From the NCBI GenBank assembly GCA_017462565.1, contig JAFTQW010000054.1, positions 1 to 64,000 of the forward strand: DNA of 64,000 bases. The letters are read 5' to 3'. The notes beneath the pieces were generated by a model that was not told the origin of the DNA, made no database searches, and worked only from the letters and a program-made list of their open reading frames with translations. Origin of the DNA: Ruminococcus sp. Lineage in GTDB: Bacteria > Bacillota > Clostridia > Oscillospirales > Ruminococcaceae. Position numbers and translations under genes: made by a program. Shown piece after piece: positions 45,509 to 55,036 of this stretch (its first letter is position 1; each line of letters begins with the position of its first letter).

Positions 45509-45539
45509 AAAAAACGTCCGCATATGCAGACGTTTTTTA
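45509..45539 (-). terminator. mscL terminator
   Basis: On the minus strand AAAAAACGTCTGCATATGCGGACGTTTTTT: 11-12 bp stem with a G-U pair and a T run. Confidence 0.9.
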
Positions 45540-45549
45540 TATGTATTGA

Positions 45550-45948
45550 TTATTTATTATCTTTAAGAAGATCCCTGATTTCGGTAAGAAGAACTTCTTC
45601 CTTTGTAGGCTCAGGAGGAGCGGCAGGTTTTTCCTCTTCCTTCTTTCTGCCGATAGACATAACCTTATTAACCGCTTTCATCATAAGGAAGATGCAGAAG
45701 GCCATGATAAGGAAGTTGATAACAGCAGTTATGAAATGTCCCCAGTTAAGAGCCTGACCGGTATCGCCGAGTCTGATCTGACCGGCAACCTCTGCTCCGC
45801 CGATACAAGCTATAATAGGATTGATAAAATCCTCGGTAAAAGCTGTAACTATATCTCCGAAAGCAGCTCCGATGATAACGCCGATAGCAAGATCCATTAC
45901 GTTGCCTTTAAGGGCAAAAGCCTTGAATTCTTCAAAAAACTTCTTCAT
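45550..45948 (-). CDS. mscL: Large-conductance mechanosensitive channel MscL
   Basis: A pentameric pressure-release channel of the cytoplasmic membrane. The 132-residue protein has the N-terminal amphipathic helix (FFEEFKAFALKGNVMDLAIGV, in part), the TM1 pore helix with GVIIGAAFGDIV, a periplasmic-type loop and TM2, then a Pro/Glu/Lys C-terminal helix. A 23-base gap separates it from the zinc-ribbon gene upstream, so both may share a transcript. Confidence 0.96.
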   Translation of the reverse strand: MKKFFEEFKAFALKGNVMDLAIGVIIGAAFGDIVTAFTEDFINPIIACIGGAEVAGQIRLGDTGQALNWGHFITAVINFLIMAFCIFLMMKAVNKVMSIGRKKEEEKPAAPPEPTKEEVLLTEIRDLLKDNK

Positions 45949-45971
45949 TTTAACATTCCTTCACTTTCTTT

Positions 45972-47618
45972 TTATATTTCCGGCAAGCCGGGGATTTCAG
46001 GAGTAGATTCTTTAACTGTCTTTTTTGCCTGCATATGATCGGGAAGCTCTATTGCGTCGATCTCGTCAACATATGTAGTTTTTTTCTTTGGAAGAGCCTC
46101 AACAGCGTGATCCGCCTCCGCCATAACGGCTTCTTTATGCTCGTGAACGTATGCTTCAAGCTGATCTGCGTCTGCCTGAGCGGTATTTTCCATAGAAATA
46201 CGTGATTTCATGCGGACGTAAGAATTAAGCCTGTCTGCGTCGACATTCTGAGTAACTCCCATAATATCGTCAGCTTTTGTCTGATCTTTAGTCTGAAGCT
46301 CGTCAGCGTTGACAGCTTCCGTCTGGCGCATATAAAGCTTGTTGTATTTAGGCGAGGTATTGGCTGTAAGCTGAGAAGAATCCACAAGAGGAGTATCTCC
46401 CATATAATCGTTCTTTTTGCGTTCAAACCTTTTAAGACGGCTTGTATCGAGTCCTTCTGTGGAAACGCTTCCCATATCGTGCTTGCCGAAGAAATCGTCG
46501 GCAGGCTCGGCGTGTTCGGTTTTCTTACCTCCGTCAAAAAACGCCCAGAAATCATCGGAAACCTCCACACGTTTTTCCGGCTTTTTTTCAGGCGGAGCGC
46601 TTTGCTGCTGGAACTGCTGCTGCGGCTGAACCGGAGGAACAGGGATTCCCGGAATTCCGCCGGAGAGCTGCATATTGGGCATTCCCTGCATATTTGGCTG
46701 AGCGGGCATACCTGCAAACTGTGGATTCTGCGGATTGGGGCGAGGTTCGTTCATGTCTCCGTAAACCGGCTGAGGCTGACCGTAAACCGGCATACCGCTC
46801 TGGTCGTAGCCGATAATCTGGGGCTGAGCGTACATCATGGGCTGAGGCTGACCGTAAATCGGCATACCGCTCTGGTCGTAACCGATGATCTGGGGCTGAG
46901 CGTACATCATGGGCTGAGGCTGACCGTAAACCGGCATACCGCTGGGGTCGTAACCGATGATCTGGGGCTGAGCGTACATCATAGGCTGAGGCTGACCGTA
47001 AATCGGCATACCGCTGGGGTCGTAACCGATGATCTGGGGCTGAGCGTACATCATAGGCTGAGGCTGACCGTAAACCGGCATACCTCCCGGAGCGGGCTGA
47101 CCCGGCATTGTCTGCATCTGAGGCTGAACCGGCTGGGCAGGCATTGCGCCCATCTGCGGCATAGCGTTCATTTGCGGCACAGGAGCGCCGAAAGCGTTTG
47201 GCTGAGGAGATCCGTACATATTATTGTTCATGCCTGATTGATTGGGGTTAACGGCGTCGGTCTGATGATTTGCCGGACGCTGCTGAACGGCAGGCTGCTG
47301 CGGAAGAGTAACTCTTCCCGTATCAAGCTTAGGAATAAAGGGTTCGTCAAAGCTGCTGAAATCGAATTCCTCATCGTCATCGTTAAGCTCATCTGCCGTA
47401 TAAAGATCGGAGGATGAGCTTACAGGTGCGCTGTCGCTGATAGTGAAGGTTCCGCTGCCTAAAGTAAAACCTCCTGATTTGTTATCATCCTCGGAATGGT
47501 AGTTGCCCAGATCTACCTGTTCATAATTTATTTCCTGCGGATTATCAAGGTTTGCGCCGCATTTCACGCAGAACTTGAGTTTAGGCGGATTCTCATTTCC
47601 GCATTGAGGACACATCAT
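45972..47618 (-). CDS. Zinc-ribbon protein with Pro/Gln/Met tandem repeats, unknown
   Basis: The 548-residue protein begins with a zinc ribbon (MCPQCGNENPPKLKFCVKCG, residues 2-21). A disordered region with many Met, Pro and Gln follows, containing four full 24-residue repeats of the form GMP(V/I)YGQPQPMMYAQPQIIGYD(P/Q)S at about 178-277. The C-terminal third has degenerate repeats with (V/A)DA(D/S)(Q/R/E)L (about 415-500) separated by charged helices. There is no membrane segment or signal. A scaffold or interaction role is a guess only. Confidence 0.75.
   Translation of the reverse strand: MMCPQCGNENPPKLKFCVKCGANLDNPQEINYEQVDLGNYHSEDDNKSGGFTLGSGTFTISDSAPVSSSSDLYTADELNDDDEEFDFSSFDEPFIPKLDTGRVTLPQQPAVQQRPANHQTDAVNPNQSGMNNNMYGSPQPNAFGAPVPQMNAMPQMGAMPAQPVQPQMQTMPGQPAPGGMPVYGQPQPMMYAQPQIIGYDPSGMPIYGQPQPMMYAQPQIIGYDPSGMPVYGQPQPMMYAQPQIIGYDQSGMPIYGQPQPMMYAQPQIIGYDQSGMPVYGQPQPVYGDMNEPRPNPQNPQFAGMPAQPNMQGMPNMQLSGGIPGIPVPPVQPQQQFQQQSAPPEKKPEKRVEVSDDFWAFFDGGKKTEHAEPADDFFGKHDMGSVSTEGLDTSRLKRFERKKNDYMGDTPLVDSSQLTANTSPKYNKLYMRQTEAVNADELQTKDQTKADDIMGVTQNVDADRLNSYVRMKSRISMENTAQADADQLEAYVHEHKEAVMAEADHAVEALPKKKTTYVDEIDAIELPDHMQAKKTVKESTPEIPGLPEI
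46790..47090 (-). repeat. In-frame 72-bp tandem repeat array
   Basis: Four nearly identical 72-bp units, plus partial units at both ends, encode the 24-residue repeats of the zinc-ribbon protein. Units alternate Val/Ile (YGQ context) and Pro/Gln (GYD context), showing recent unit duplication. Prone to length change. Confidence 0.88.
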
Positions 47619-48105
47619 AGAAAAATCACTCCTTAAATTGTAAAAATACAGTATTATAAGCTATATTTCTACACAAATTATTATAACATCAACTGGCATT
47701 CATTTCAAGAGGTTTTTAAAATATTGTGCAATAAGCGTTAAATCAAACGGAAAAACTGTGCAGTTTTAATATGCCATACTATTTAATGATGTATAATATG
47801 TTTAAATTCAACAAAAATATAGAATACAGATGCTGCCGCCGGAGAAAAATATCATATATTGAAAATATACAAATCATAATGCGGTTTCAGGAGGAAAATA
47901 GAGCATAGTTACAAATATTTGCCGAGGGTACTATTTTTTTACGGATAAATGTGGTATAATAAAACCAGATGTATCCGGCGTCTGCCGAACAGACCTGATA
48001 AACAGAAAGACAATGTGAAAAATTACGGGAATTTGTTCCGGATGAAACAGATCCTGAAAGAAGAACAAAAGTATTGCCGGTATTTACGGAGATTGGAGTA
48101 AAAAA
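47619..48105 (+). promoter_or_regulatory. Divergent promoter region upstream of the VanY-like gene
   Basis: A 487-base gap. TATAAT with an upstream GTGG lies at 47955-47960; no good -35 is visible. The transcript leader of about 140 bases (CCGGCGTCTGCCG, then GGGAATTTGTTCCGG) has weak pairing only. The left part, 47640-47900, is AT-rich with no clear feature; A-rich leader DNA of the zinc-ribbon gene is included. Confidence 0.45.
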
Positions 48106-49215
48106 ATGGCAAAAAAGAAAATAAGCAGAGAAAAAAGTATAAGAAGAAGTAAGTTTGTTACAGAATTTATTATATGCCTTGCCATAGTCGGCGCAGGAGC
48201 TTATCTTGTTAAAAGCGCTGCTGACCGTTCTTCCATTGTAGAACAGTCGCCTTATTACGATAAAGGCGATATTGCCGAGCCTTCAACAGATAATTCTGTA
48301 ACCGAACCCGATACCGATAAAGTAATATACGAATCCTCGATAGTCGATACAAAAGATAAGTATAAGGGAAATCTTATTCTTGTAAACGAGGATCATCAGT
48401 ATTTCGGCGGCGACGAAGATCTTGTAAGCATTCTTGAAATGAACGATCAGACCGGCAGGGATTTCTTTACGTCTGTCGATTATACCTACACTATACTTGG
48501 AAACGTTTACGAGCCGATGGCTAAAATGATATCGGATTTCTACGATATCTATCAGAACGATACTCTTACTATTTACGGCTCTTACAGAAGCACCGAATTC
48601 CAGCAGCAGCTTTATGACGAGGATCTTGCAGCAACCGGAGAGGATGATTCTACCCGTGTTGCAAAACCCGGATTCAGCGAGCATGAAACAGGCTACGCTT
48701 TCGATTTCAGCGAAACAGTCAATTATGATTACGACGGAACAGGCGATTTTGCGTGGATAAACGAAAACTGCTATAAATACGGTTTTGTTGAAAGATATGC
48801 CGAGGATAAGGAAGATATTACGAAAATTCAGTATGAACCGTGGCATTTCCGGTTTGTCGGAATCCCCCACGCTTATTATATGACCAAGAATAACCTTTGT
48901 CTTGAGGAATATATCGAGCTTCTGAAAAAATATCCGTACGAGGGCGAACATCTTGAAATTACGGACGATGAGGGAAGAAATTTCGAGGTTTATTATGTTG
49001 CCTCCGACGACGGCTCTGAAACGACGACAGTTCCCGTTCCGGCAGGTATGGAATCCGATATTTCCGGCAATAATATAGACGGATTTATCGTTACCGTTTA
49101 TAAAAGCGGCAAGCCGGAGCTTATGAAATATGAAAAGTCCGCCGAACCGGATAGCTCTGATAACGAGGGCGACAATGCACAGGATACAGGCGAAAACGGC
49201 GGCAGTGAAGAATAA
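48106..49215 (+). CDS. VanY-type D,D-carboxypeptidase (peptidase M15B)
   Basis: Trims the terminal D-Ala from cell wall peptides outside the membrane. The 369-residue protein has a basic N-terminus and one membrane anchor (about 20-38). The catalytic domain (about 85-285) holds YGSYRSTEFQQQLY, the zinc-binding SEHETGYAFDFS and EPWHFRFVG with its His. The C-terminal tail is acidic (SSDNEGDNAQDTGENGGSEE in part) and may span the wall. There are no vanR/S-like genes nearby, so it is a housekeeping carboxypeptidase rather than a resistance cluster. Confidence 0.9.
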   Translation: MAKKKISREKSIRRSKFVTEFIICLAIVGAGAYLVKSAADRSSIVEQSPYYDKGDIAEPSTDNSVTEPDTDKVIYESSIVDTKDKYKGNLILVNEDHQYFGGDEDLVSILEMNDQTGRDFFTSVDYTYTILGNVYEPMAKMISDFYDIYQNDTLTIYGSYRSTEFQQQLYDEDLAATGEDDSTRVAKPGFSEHETGYAFDFSETVNYDYDGTGDFAWINENCYKYGFVERYAEDKEDITKIQYEPWHFRFVGIPHAYYMTKNNLCLEEYIELLKKYPYEGEHLEITDDEGRNFEVYYVASDDGSETTTVPVPAGMESDISGNNIDGFIVTVYKSGKPELMKYEKSAEPDSSDNEGDNAQDTGENGGSEE

Positions 49216-49279
49216 TATATTATAGTTGCAGCATTTATTTTTTCTGTGTTATAAAGAGGATATTTTCCCCTTTATTCTG

Positions 49280-49421
49280 TTGTTAAAGAGGCATTCACTC
49301 TATGGGCGCAGCCCTGATTTATTCAAATTTCCTGAGTGGAATTTGAATAAATCAATACCGGGTTTCCAAAGGGTGGATTCACCCTTTGGCAGGGGGGTAA
49401 AGGGGGACAGCGTCCCCCTTA
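49280..49421 (+). repeat. Type A repeat, copy A10
   Basis: TGTTAAAGAGGCATTCACTC, CTATGGGCGCAGCCC, palindrome 49315-49354 (arms TGATTTATTCAAATT...CC with a one-base bulge), CCAAAGGGTGGATTCACCCTTTGG and GGGGGACAGCGTCCCCC. Confidence 0.85.
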
Positions 49422-49518
49422 ATAACAGCAGAAGGAGTAAATGCTGTTGTTAATTTGCAATAAAATCACAATTTATAAGGTTAAAAATAGGTAAAAACGC
49501 TGAAAATGCATAAAACGC

Positions 49519-49547
49519 TTGACAAAGCGTAATAATAGTGATAAATT
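49519..49547 (+). promoter_or_regulatory. hrcA operon promoter
   Basis: TTGACA, 17 bases, TAAATT. It lies immediately upstream of the CIRCE operator, which would cover the transcription start. Confidence 0.8.
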
Positions 49548-49551
49548 ATAA

Positions 49552-49578
49552 TTAGCACTCAGGGATAGAGAGTGCTAA
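49552..49578. promoter_or_regulatory. CIRCE operator
   Basis: A perfect TTAGCACTC-N9-GAGTGCTAA inverted repeat, the binding site of HrcA, 29 bases before the hrcA start. Confidence 0.98.
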
Positions 49579-49606
49579 AGAAGTATTCTGAAAGGTTGTG
49601 TGAATC

Positions 49607-50659
49607 GTGGACGACAGAAAGCTGAAAATTCTTGCTGCTGTGGTTGACGAATATGTAAGAACAGGCGAACCGGTCGGTTCAAAAGCTATTTCAAAGCTTG
49701 AAAATATCAATGTTTCCGCCGCAACTATCAGAAACGATATGGCTGCCCTTGAACAGCTCGGATATCTTGAACAGCCGCATACCTCGGCAGGAAGAGTTCC
49801 GACCTTTATGGGCTACCGCCTTTATATTGACGAGCTTATGACGCTGCCAGAGCTTTCCGATGATGAAAAATCACGGCTGGATGAAATGCTCGGCGGAGAA
49901 GATACTCCGGAAGAGCTTCTTGTTCAGAATGCCGCAGCAGCTCTTACCGAAATAACTCAGTGCGCAGCCGTTATAACTAATTCAGCGCCGAGATTTTCGG
50001 TTATTTCAAAGGTCGAAGTCATCCCGACTGGAAAACGGCTTTACGTTATCCTGCTTATAACCTCGAACGGAAGCATAAAAAATAAAGCCTGCCGCCTTGA
50101 ATTCGATCTGAATCACGAACAGCTCGATTTCTTTACTCATTATATAGAGGAAAACCTCAACGGAGTTTCGGTCGATGAGCTTTCAGAGGAAATGTTCGAT
50201 AAAATGGTCGCAGCTTTAAGCACATATATGGTTTCTCTTTCACCGCTGGTAAAAGGATTGTGCGAGCTTTCCGAGGATCTTCGTCAGCAGGAACTTATGG
50301 TGAGCGGAAGTGAAAAGCTTCTTTCGTGCGACGAGCTTGATAAAATGGAGGTTGTCCGATTTATCGAGCATAAAAACGGTCTTACAGAAATTCTTGAGGA
50401 CGCTTTCAGCGGTATTCAGGTCAAGTTCGGTTCTGAAAACAACAGTTTCGCAATAGGAAATTCAAGCCTTATTGTTTCAAAATACCGCAAGGGCGGAAGA
50501 GAAGCAGGCTCTCTTGGAGTTATAGGCCCGATGAGAGTCGATTATAAAAAAATAATACCATACGTTGATTACCTGACTCAGAAAATATCTTACCTGATGT
50601 CGGACGACAGCGATGATATAATAACAGGAACGGTTGACGATATCGAGCCGACGCCTTAG
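49607..50659 (+). CDS. hrcA: Heat-inducible transcription repressor HrcA
   Basis: Binds CIRCE and represses chaperone genes until heat ties up GroE. The 350-residue protein starts at GTG. The N-terminal winged helix has GEPVGSKAI and the following NVSAATIRNDMAALEQLGYLEQPHTSAGRVPT segment, cited as SAATIRNDM and HTSAGRVPT. The C-terminal dimerisation domain is complete. It is the first gene of hrcA-grpE-dnaK-dnaJ and so represses itself. Confidence 0.97.
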   Translation: MDDRKLKILAAVVDEYVRTGEPVGSKAISKLENINVSAATIRNDMAALEQLGYLEQPHTSAGRVPTFMGYRLYIDELMTLPELSDDEKSRLDEMLGGEDTPEELLVQNAAAALTEITQCAAVITNSAPRFSVISKVEVIPTGKRLYVILLITSNGSIKNKACRLEFDLNHEQLDFFTHYIEENLNGVSVDELSEEMFDKMVAALSTYMVSLSPLVKGLCELSEDLRQQELMVSGSEKLLSCDELDKMEVVRFIEHKNGLTEILEDAFSGIQVKFGSENNSFAIGNSSLIVSKYRKGGREAGSLGVIGPMRVDYKKIIPYVDYLTQKISYLMSDDSDDIITGTVDDIEPTP

Positions 50660-50675
50660 GAAAGGAGAATCATCA

Positions 50676-51269
50676 ATGGAAAATGAAAGCAACACCGCAA
50701 ACGAACCACAGGTTGAAATAGATGAAGAGCTTATCAAAAAAACTCTTGAAGCCGCAGAAAAAAACAGCGAAGCCGACGCTGAGGCGGATGCCGACGAGGA
50801 TGACGCTGTAAGCGAATACAACGATACGGCTGCTAAGTACACCGAGCTTGAAGAGGCTTTAGAGGATGCAAACAACAAGTATCTCCGTCTTTACGCCGAG
50901 TATGACAACTACCGCAAAAGGACTGCGAAGGAAAAAAACGAAACGTATCAGAACGCTTCGGCAAGATGTATTGAAGAGCTTCTCCCCTTTATCGACAGCT
51001 TTGAACGTTCTCTTGAAGCCGAATGCTCGGACGGGAATTTCAAAAACGGCATGAACATGATCTTTAATCAGCTTAAAGATTTTCTTGCAAAAATGAATGT
51101 GACCGAAATTGAAGCTCTCGGAGCAGAATTCGATCCGAATTTCCATAACGCCATCCAGCAGCTTGAAGGTACGGATTATGCGGGCAATCATGTCTGCGCC
51201 GTTTATCAGAAAGGCTACATGATGGGCGATAAGCTTATAAGACCTGCAATGGTTGCCGTTGCGGTATAA
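50676..51269 (+). CDS. grpE: Nucleotide exchange factor GrpE
   Basis: Releases ADP from DnaK. The 197-residue protein was started at MENESNTANEPQ with GGAAAGGAG upstream. It has an acidic, disordered N-terminus, a long coiled coil (about 50-100) with LRLYAEYDNYRKRTAKE, and the beta domain with VTEIEALGAEFDPNFHNAI, cited as DPNFHNA and GYMMGDKLIRPAMV. Confidence 0.96.
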   Translation: MENESNTANEPQVEIDEELIKKTLEAAEKNSEADAEADADEDDAVSEYNDTAAKYTELEEALEDANNKYLRLYAEYDNYRKRTAKEKNETYQNASARCIEELLPFIDSFERSLEAECSDGNFKNGMNMIFNQLKDFLAKMNVTEIEALGAEFDPNFHNAIQQLEGTDYAGNHVCAVYQKGYMMGDKLIRPAMVAVAV

Positions 51270-51331
51270 CATTCATATAAATAAAGCTTTTTATGAGAAC
51301 TTTGTTCTCTTTATCTCAGGAGGTAATTATT

Positions 51332-53194
51332 ATGAGTAAAATTATTGGTATTGACCTTGGTACAACAAATTCATGCGTAGCAGTTATGGAAGGCGGCAAC
51401 GCCGTTGTTATCCCTAACAGCGAGGGCGCAAGAACTACTCCTTCAGTTGTCGCTTTCACAAACAGCGGCGAGCGTCTTGTCGGTCAGGTTGCTAAAAGAC
51501 AGGCAATAACAAACCACGACAGAACAGTTTCTTCTATCAAGAGACATATGGGTTCTGATTATAAAGTAAACATCGACGGAAAGAATTATACTCCGCAGGA
51601 AATTTCATCCATGGTTCTCCAGAAGCTCAAGTCTGACGCTGAAGCTTACCTCGGCGAGCCTGTTACGGAAGCCGTTATCACAGTTCCCGCTTACTTCACA
51701 GACTCTCAGAGACAGGCAACTAAGGATGCCGGTCAGATCGCAGGTCTTACCGTAAAGCGTATCATCAACGAGCCTACGGCAGCAGCTCTTTCCTACGGCA
51801 TTGATAAGGAAGAAGAGCAGACCGTTATGGTTTACGACCTCGGCGGCGGTACTTTCGATGTTTCTATCATTGAAATGGGCGAGGACGTTCAGCAGGTTCT
51901 TGCAACGGCAGGCAACAACCGTCTCGGCGGCGACGATTTCGACCAGAGAATCATCAACTGGATCGTTGACGAATTCAAAAAGGCAGAGGGCATCGACCTT
52001 TCATCCGATAAAATGGCAGCTCAGAGACTGAAGGACGCTGCTGAAAAATCCAAGATTGAGCTTTCTTCTACAACAACTTCAAATATAAACATCCCGTTCA
52101 TCACTGTTGACGCAACAGGAACTCCTAAGCACCTTGATCTTACTCTTACACAGGCTAAGTTCAATGAGATCACAGCAGACCTCGTTGAAGCTACAATGGG
52201 ACCTGTTCGTCAGGCTCTCAGCGACAGCGGACTCAGCGCTTCCGAGCTTGATAAGGTTCTCATGGTCGGCGGTTCTTCAAGAATTCCGGCAGTTCAGGAA
52301 GCTGTTAAGAAGCTTATCGGCAAAGAGCCTTTCAAGGGCATCAATCCTGATGAATGCGTTGCTCTCGGTGCAGCTTATCAGGGCGGCGTTCTCGGCGGCG
52401 ACGTTAAAAACGGACTCCTTCTTCTCGATGTTACACCGCTTTCACTCGGTATTGAAACAGCCGGCGGCGTATGCACAAGAATGATCGAAAGAAATACAAC
52501 TATCCCGACAAAGAAGTCGCAGGTATTCTCAACATATGCAGACAATCAGCCTGCCGTTGATATCAACGTTCTTCAGGGTGAGCGTGAATTTGCCCGTGAC
52601 AACAAGCAGCTCGGTACTTTCCGTCTTGACGGAATCGCTCCCGCTCCAAGAGGAATCCCACAGATCGAAGTAACTTTCGATATCGACCAGAACGGTATCG
52701 TTCACGTTTCCGCTAAGGACCTCGGAACAGGAAAAGAGCAGAACATCTCAATTACAGCTTCAACAAATATGTCCAAGGACGATATCGACAAGGCTGTTAA
52801 GGAAGCAGAGCAGTATGCCGCAGAGGATAAAAAGCGCCGTGAACAGGTTGACAACAAGAACGAAGCAGAAAACCTCGTATTCCAGTGCGAAAAGGCTCTT
52901 GCTGATTTCGGCGATAAGGTTTCAGCCGATGAAAAGGCAAATATCGAAGCTAAATGCGCATCGCTCAAGTCTGCAATTTCTGCCGACAATCACGATGAGA
53001 TAAAGAAGCTTAAGGAAGAGCTCCAGAAGGCATTCTATGATCTTTCCGCAAAGGTTTACCAGCAGGCTAACCCGAACGGCGGAGAAGCAGGAGGAATTGA
53101 TCCTTCACAGTTCGCAAACATGGGCGGAGCTGCTGCCGACAACGGCGGTAATAACGACGACGGAGTTGTTGACGCCGATTTCACAGAGGTTTAA
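51332..53194 (+). CDS. dnaK: Chaperone protein DnaK (Hsp70)
   Basis: ATP-driven chaperone. The 620-residue protein starts at [15 protein letters not shown], seven bases after AGGAGG. The ATPase domain shows [20 protein letters not shown] and [11 protein letters not shown]. As in other Gram-positive DnaK proteins, the roughly 24-residue segment of the E. coli ATPase subdomain is missing. The substrate and lid domains are complete, and the Gly/Asn-rich tail ends in [10 protein letters not shown], close to the family's EEVKD-type ending. Confidence 0.98.
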   Translation: MSKIIGIDLGTTNSCVAVMEGGNAVVIPNSEGARTTPSVVAFTNSGERLVGQVAKRQAITNHDRTVSSIKRHMGSDYKVNIDGKNYTPQEISSMVLQKLKSDAEAYLGEPVTEAVITVPAYFTDSQRQATKDAGQIAGLTVKRIINEPTAAALSYGIDKEEEQTVMVYDLGGGTFDVSIIEMGEDVQQVLATAGNNRLGGDDFDQRIINWIVDEFKKAEGIDLSSDKMAAQRLKDAAEKSKIELSSTTTSNINIPFITVDATGTPKHLDLTLTQAKFNEITADLVEATMGPVRQALSDSGLSASELDKVLMVGGSSRIPAVQEAVKKLIGKEPFKGINPDECVALGAAYQGGVLGGDVKNGLLLLDVTPLSLGIETAGGVCTRMIERNTTIPTKKSQVFSTYADNQPAVDINVLQGEREFARDNKQLGTFRLDGIAPAPRGIPQIEVTFDIDQNGIVHVSAKDLGTGKEQNISITASTNMSKDDIDKAVKEAEQYAAEDKKRREQVDNKNEAENLVFQCEKALADFGDKVSADEKANIEAKCASLKSAISADNHDEIKKLKEELQKAFYDLSAKVYQQANPNGGEAGGIDPSQFANMGGAAADNGGNNDDGVVDADFTEV

Positions 53195-53208
53195 TTAAAA
53201 TATACAGT

Positions 53209-53237
53209 TTTAGGGCGGAATTTTCTTTCGCCCTAAA
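53209..53237 (+). terminator. Hairpin between dnaK and dnaJ
   Basis: TTTAGGGCG and CGCCCTAAA arms with an 11-base loop, then GGTGTATT. Without a good T run it may be a partial terminator or an RNA stabiliser that lowers dnaJ relative to dnaK. Confidence 0.5.
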
Positions 53238-53310
53238 GGTGTATTAATACACTGTAACTGCGATTATTGTTCTTGTGTTTGTAAGATGATTTTGCCCCCC
53301 TTTTTCCCGT

Positions 53311-53450
53311 TGTTAAAGAGTAATTTGCTCTATGGCTTTCATCCTGATCAATTCAAGTCCCCAGTGTGGGGAGTTGAATTGATCAATTAATGGGTTTCCA
53401 AAGGGGTGATTACCCCTTTGGCAGAGGGTGCAGGGGGACAGAGTCCCCTT
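53311..53450 (+). repeat. Type A repeat inside the dnaK operon, copy A11
   Basis: TGTTAAAGAGTAATTTGCTC, a palindrome at 53345-53385 (arms TGATCAATTCAAGTCCCC with a single mismatch), CCAAAGGGGTGATTACCCCTTTGG and GGGGGACAGAGTCCCC. It occupies most of the dnaK-dnaJ gap. Confidence 0.85.
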
Positions 53451-53510
53451 GCATAAACACAAGAAAAATAAATGCAGTTTCAGTGATATTCACAGGAACG
53501 GAGTATACTT

Positions 53511-54662
53511 ATGGCTGAAAATAAAAGAGATTATTATGAAGTTCTCGGAATCTCCAAGGGAGCGACCGAAGATGAGATAAAAAAGGCATTCCGCAAAAAG
53601 GCAAGAGAAAATCACCCTGATCTTCATCCGGATGATCCTTCTTATGTTGAAAAATTTCAGGAGATAAACGAGGCGAACGAGGTTCTTTCAGATCCCGAAA
53701 AAAGAGCCAGATACGATCAGTACGGTCATGCCGGAGTAGACCCGAGCTACGGCGGCGGAGACGGTATGGGAGGCTTCGGCGGTTTCGGAGATATGGGAGA
53801 TATTCTTGAAAATATTTTCGGCGGTTTCGGTTTCGGCGGCGGTTCAAGCCGTTCAGCGTCCGCAAACGCTCCGAGAAGAGGCGCAGATATACAGGAATCG
53901 GTTTCAATAAGCTTTATGGAAGCCTGCACGGGCAAAAAGCAGGAGGTAAGGATCAATCCTATGACAACCTGCGATGCCTGCAAGGGAACAGGCGCAGACG
54001 GCGGAACTTCTGCCGATATATGTCCTGATTGTCACGGAAGAGGCTCTGTTAAGACGACTCAGCGTACGCCTTTCGGAGCAATTTCCTCGACCAAAGCTTG
54101 TCCGCACTGTAACGGAAAGGGCAAAATTATCAAGAATCCATGTCAGAAATGCCGCGGCTTAGGCAGACTGAGAGTTCAGAAAACGGTTTCTGTCGATATT
54201 CCGGCTGGAATCGACGACGGACAGATCATCCGTGCTTCCGGACAGGGCGACTGCGGTATAAACGGCGGTTCTTCCGGAGATCTGCTGCTTCAGATCAATG
54301 TAAAATCTCATCCTCTTTTCAAGCGCGAGGGATTTGACGTTCACTGCGAAATTCCTGTAACGTACATGGAAGCAGTCCTCGGAGCAGAAATCACCGTTCC
54401 GACTATCGACGGCGACGTTAAATACAACATCAGCGAGGGCACTCAGACCGGAACTGTATTCCGTCTTAAAGGCAAGGGCATAAAGAGACTTCACCGCACT
54501 GACAGAGGAAATCAGTATGTTAAGATAAACGTTGAAGTTCCGAAGAATCTTACCAAAAAGCAGAAAGATCTGCTGAAAGCCTTTGAATCATCGCTCAGCG
54601 AGAAGAATTACGCAAAAAGACAGAGCTTTTTCGAGAAGCTGAAAGCAAAGCTTGACTTATAA
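53511..54662 (+). CDS. dnaJ: Chaperone protein DnaJ (Hsp40)
   Basis: Co-chaperone of DnaK. The 383-residue protein has a J domain with HPD (ENHPDLHPDD), a Gly/Phe region rich in GGFGGFG, four zinc-finger repeats (CDACKGTG, CPDCHGRG, CPHCNGKG, CQKCRGLG) and the C-terminal substrate domains. GGAACGGAG precedes the ATG. It is the last gene of the CIRCE operon. Confidence 0.97.
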   Translation: MAENKRDYYEVLGISKGATEDEIKKAFRKKARENHPDLHPDDPSYVEKFQEINEANEVLSDPEKRARYDQYGHAGVDPSYGGGDGMGGFGGFGDMGDILENIFGGFGFGGGSSRSASANAPRRGADIQESVSISFMEACTGKKQEVRINPMTTCDACKGTGADGGTSADICPDCHGRGSVKTTQRTPFGAISSTKACPHCNGKGKIIKNPCQKCRGLGRLRVQKTVSVDIPAGIDDGQIIRASGQGDCGINGGSSGDLLLQINVKSHPLFKREGFDVHCEIPVTYMEAVLGAEITVPTIDGDVKYNISEGTQTGTVFRLKGKGIKRLHRTDRGNQYVKINVEVPKNLTKKQKDLLKAFESSLSEKNYAKRQSFFEKLKAKLDL

Positions 54663-54691
54663 GCAGAATATATTTACTTTCCATGTTTATA

Positions 54692-54810
54692 AAGGGGACG
54701 CTGTCCCCTTGAACCCCTGCCAAAGGGGAGTACATCCCCTTTGGAAACCCAGTATTAATAAGCCCTGATACCCATAAAGGGTATCAGGGCTTATTAGGGC
54801 AGAATGCTCA
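54692..54810 (-). repeat. Type A repeat, copy A12
   Basis: Reverse unit after dnaJ: AAGGGGACGCTGTCCCCTT, CCAAAGGGGAGTACATCCCCTTTGG and a perfect palindrome at 54756-54796 (arms TAATAAGCCCTGATACCC, loop ATAAA). Confidence 0.85.
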
Positions 54811-54904
54811 TAGGAAAGACAGCCTTTAGCAAAAGAGACAAAGGGGAAAAGGTTCTTTAAAAACAAGGCAAAGCAAATATATCGGCTGATATAAACAAAA
54901 ATAA

Positions 54905-54937
54905 CCGTTCTTCCGTAAAAAAGAAGAACGGCTTTTT
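54905..54937 (+). terminator. Terminator downstream of the dnaK operon
   Basis: A perfect 9-bp stem CCGTTCTTC/GAAGAACGG with a CGTAAAAAA loop, followed by CTTTTTA. It lies beyond repeat A12, so A12 is probably transcribed. Confidence 0.8.
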
Positions 54938-54959
54938 ATATATCCTGTTATAAAGCACA

Positions 54960-55036
54960 ACCACGAGCGAAGTGTTCTGATATCTTTTATCGGAAGTAAC
55001 TTCGTGATCGGGTGCAGCGTCACGCTGCTCACGCTG
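54960..55036 (-). repeat. Type B repeat fragment, copy B5
   Basis: CACGAGCGAAGTGTTC, GTAACTTCGTGATCGGGT, GCAGCGTCACGCTGC plus an extra CACGCTGC; the end touches the khpA stop codon (55037-55039). Confidence 0.8.

Noticed and set aside
46790-47090. CRISPR-like periodicity
   Set aside because: The 72-bp units are contiguous, coding and without unique spacers; no cas genes are present.
46479-47237. A 252-codon plus-strand open frame rich in His, Leu and Arg opposite the zinc-ribbon repeat gene
   Set aside because: It is the antisense of in-frame 72-bp repeats, has no ribosome binding site, and a composition that arises from the repeat.
48106-49215. A vancomycin resistance cluster
   Set aside because: Only a VanY-type carboxypeptidase is present; there are no vanH/A/X or two-component genes.
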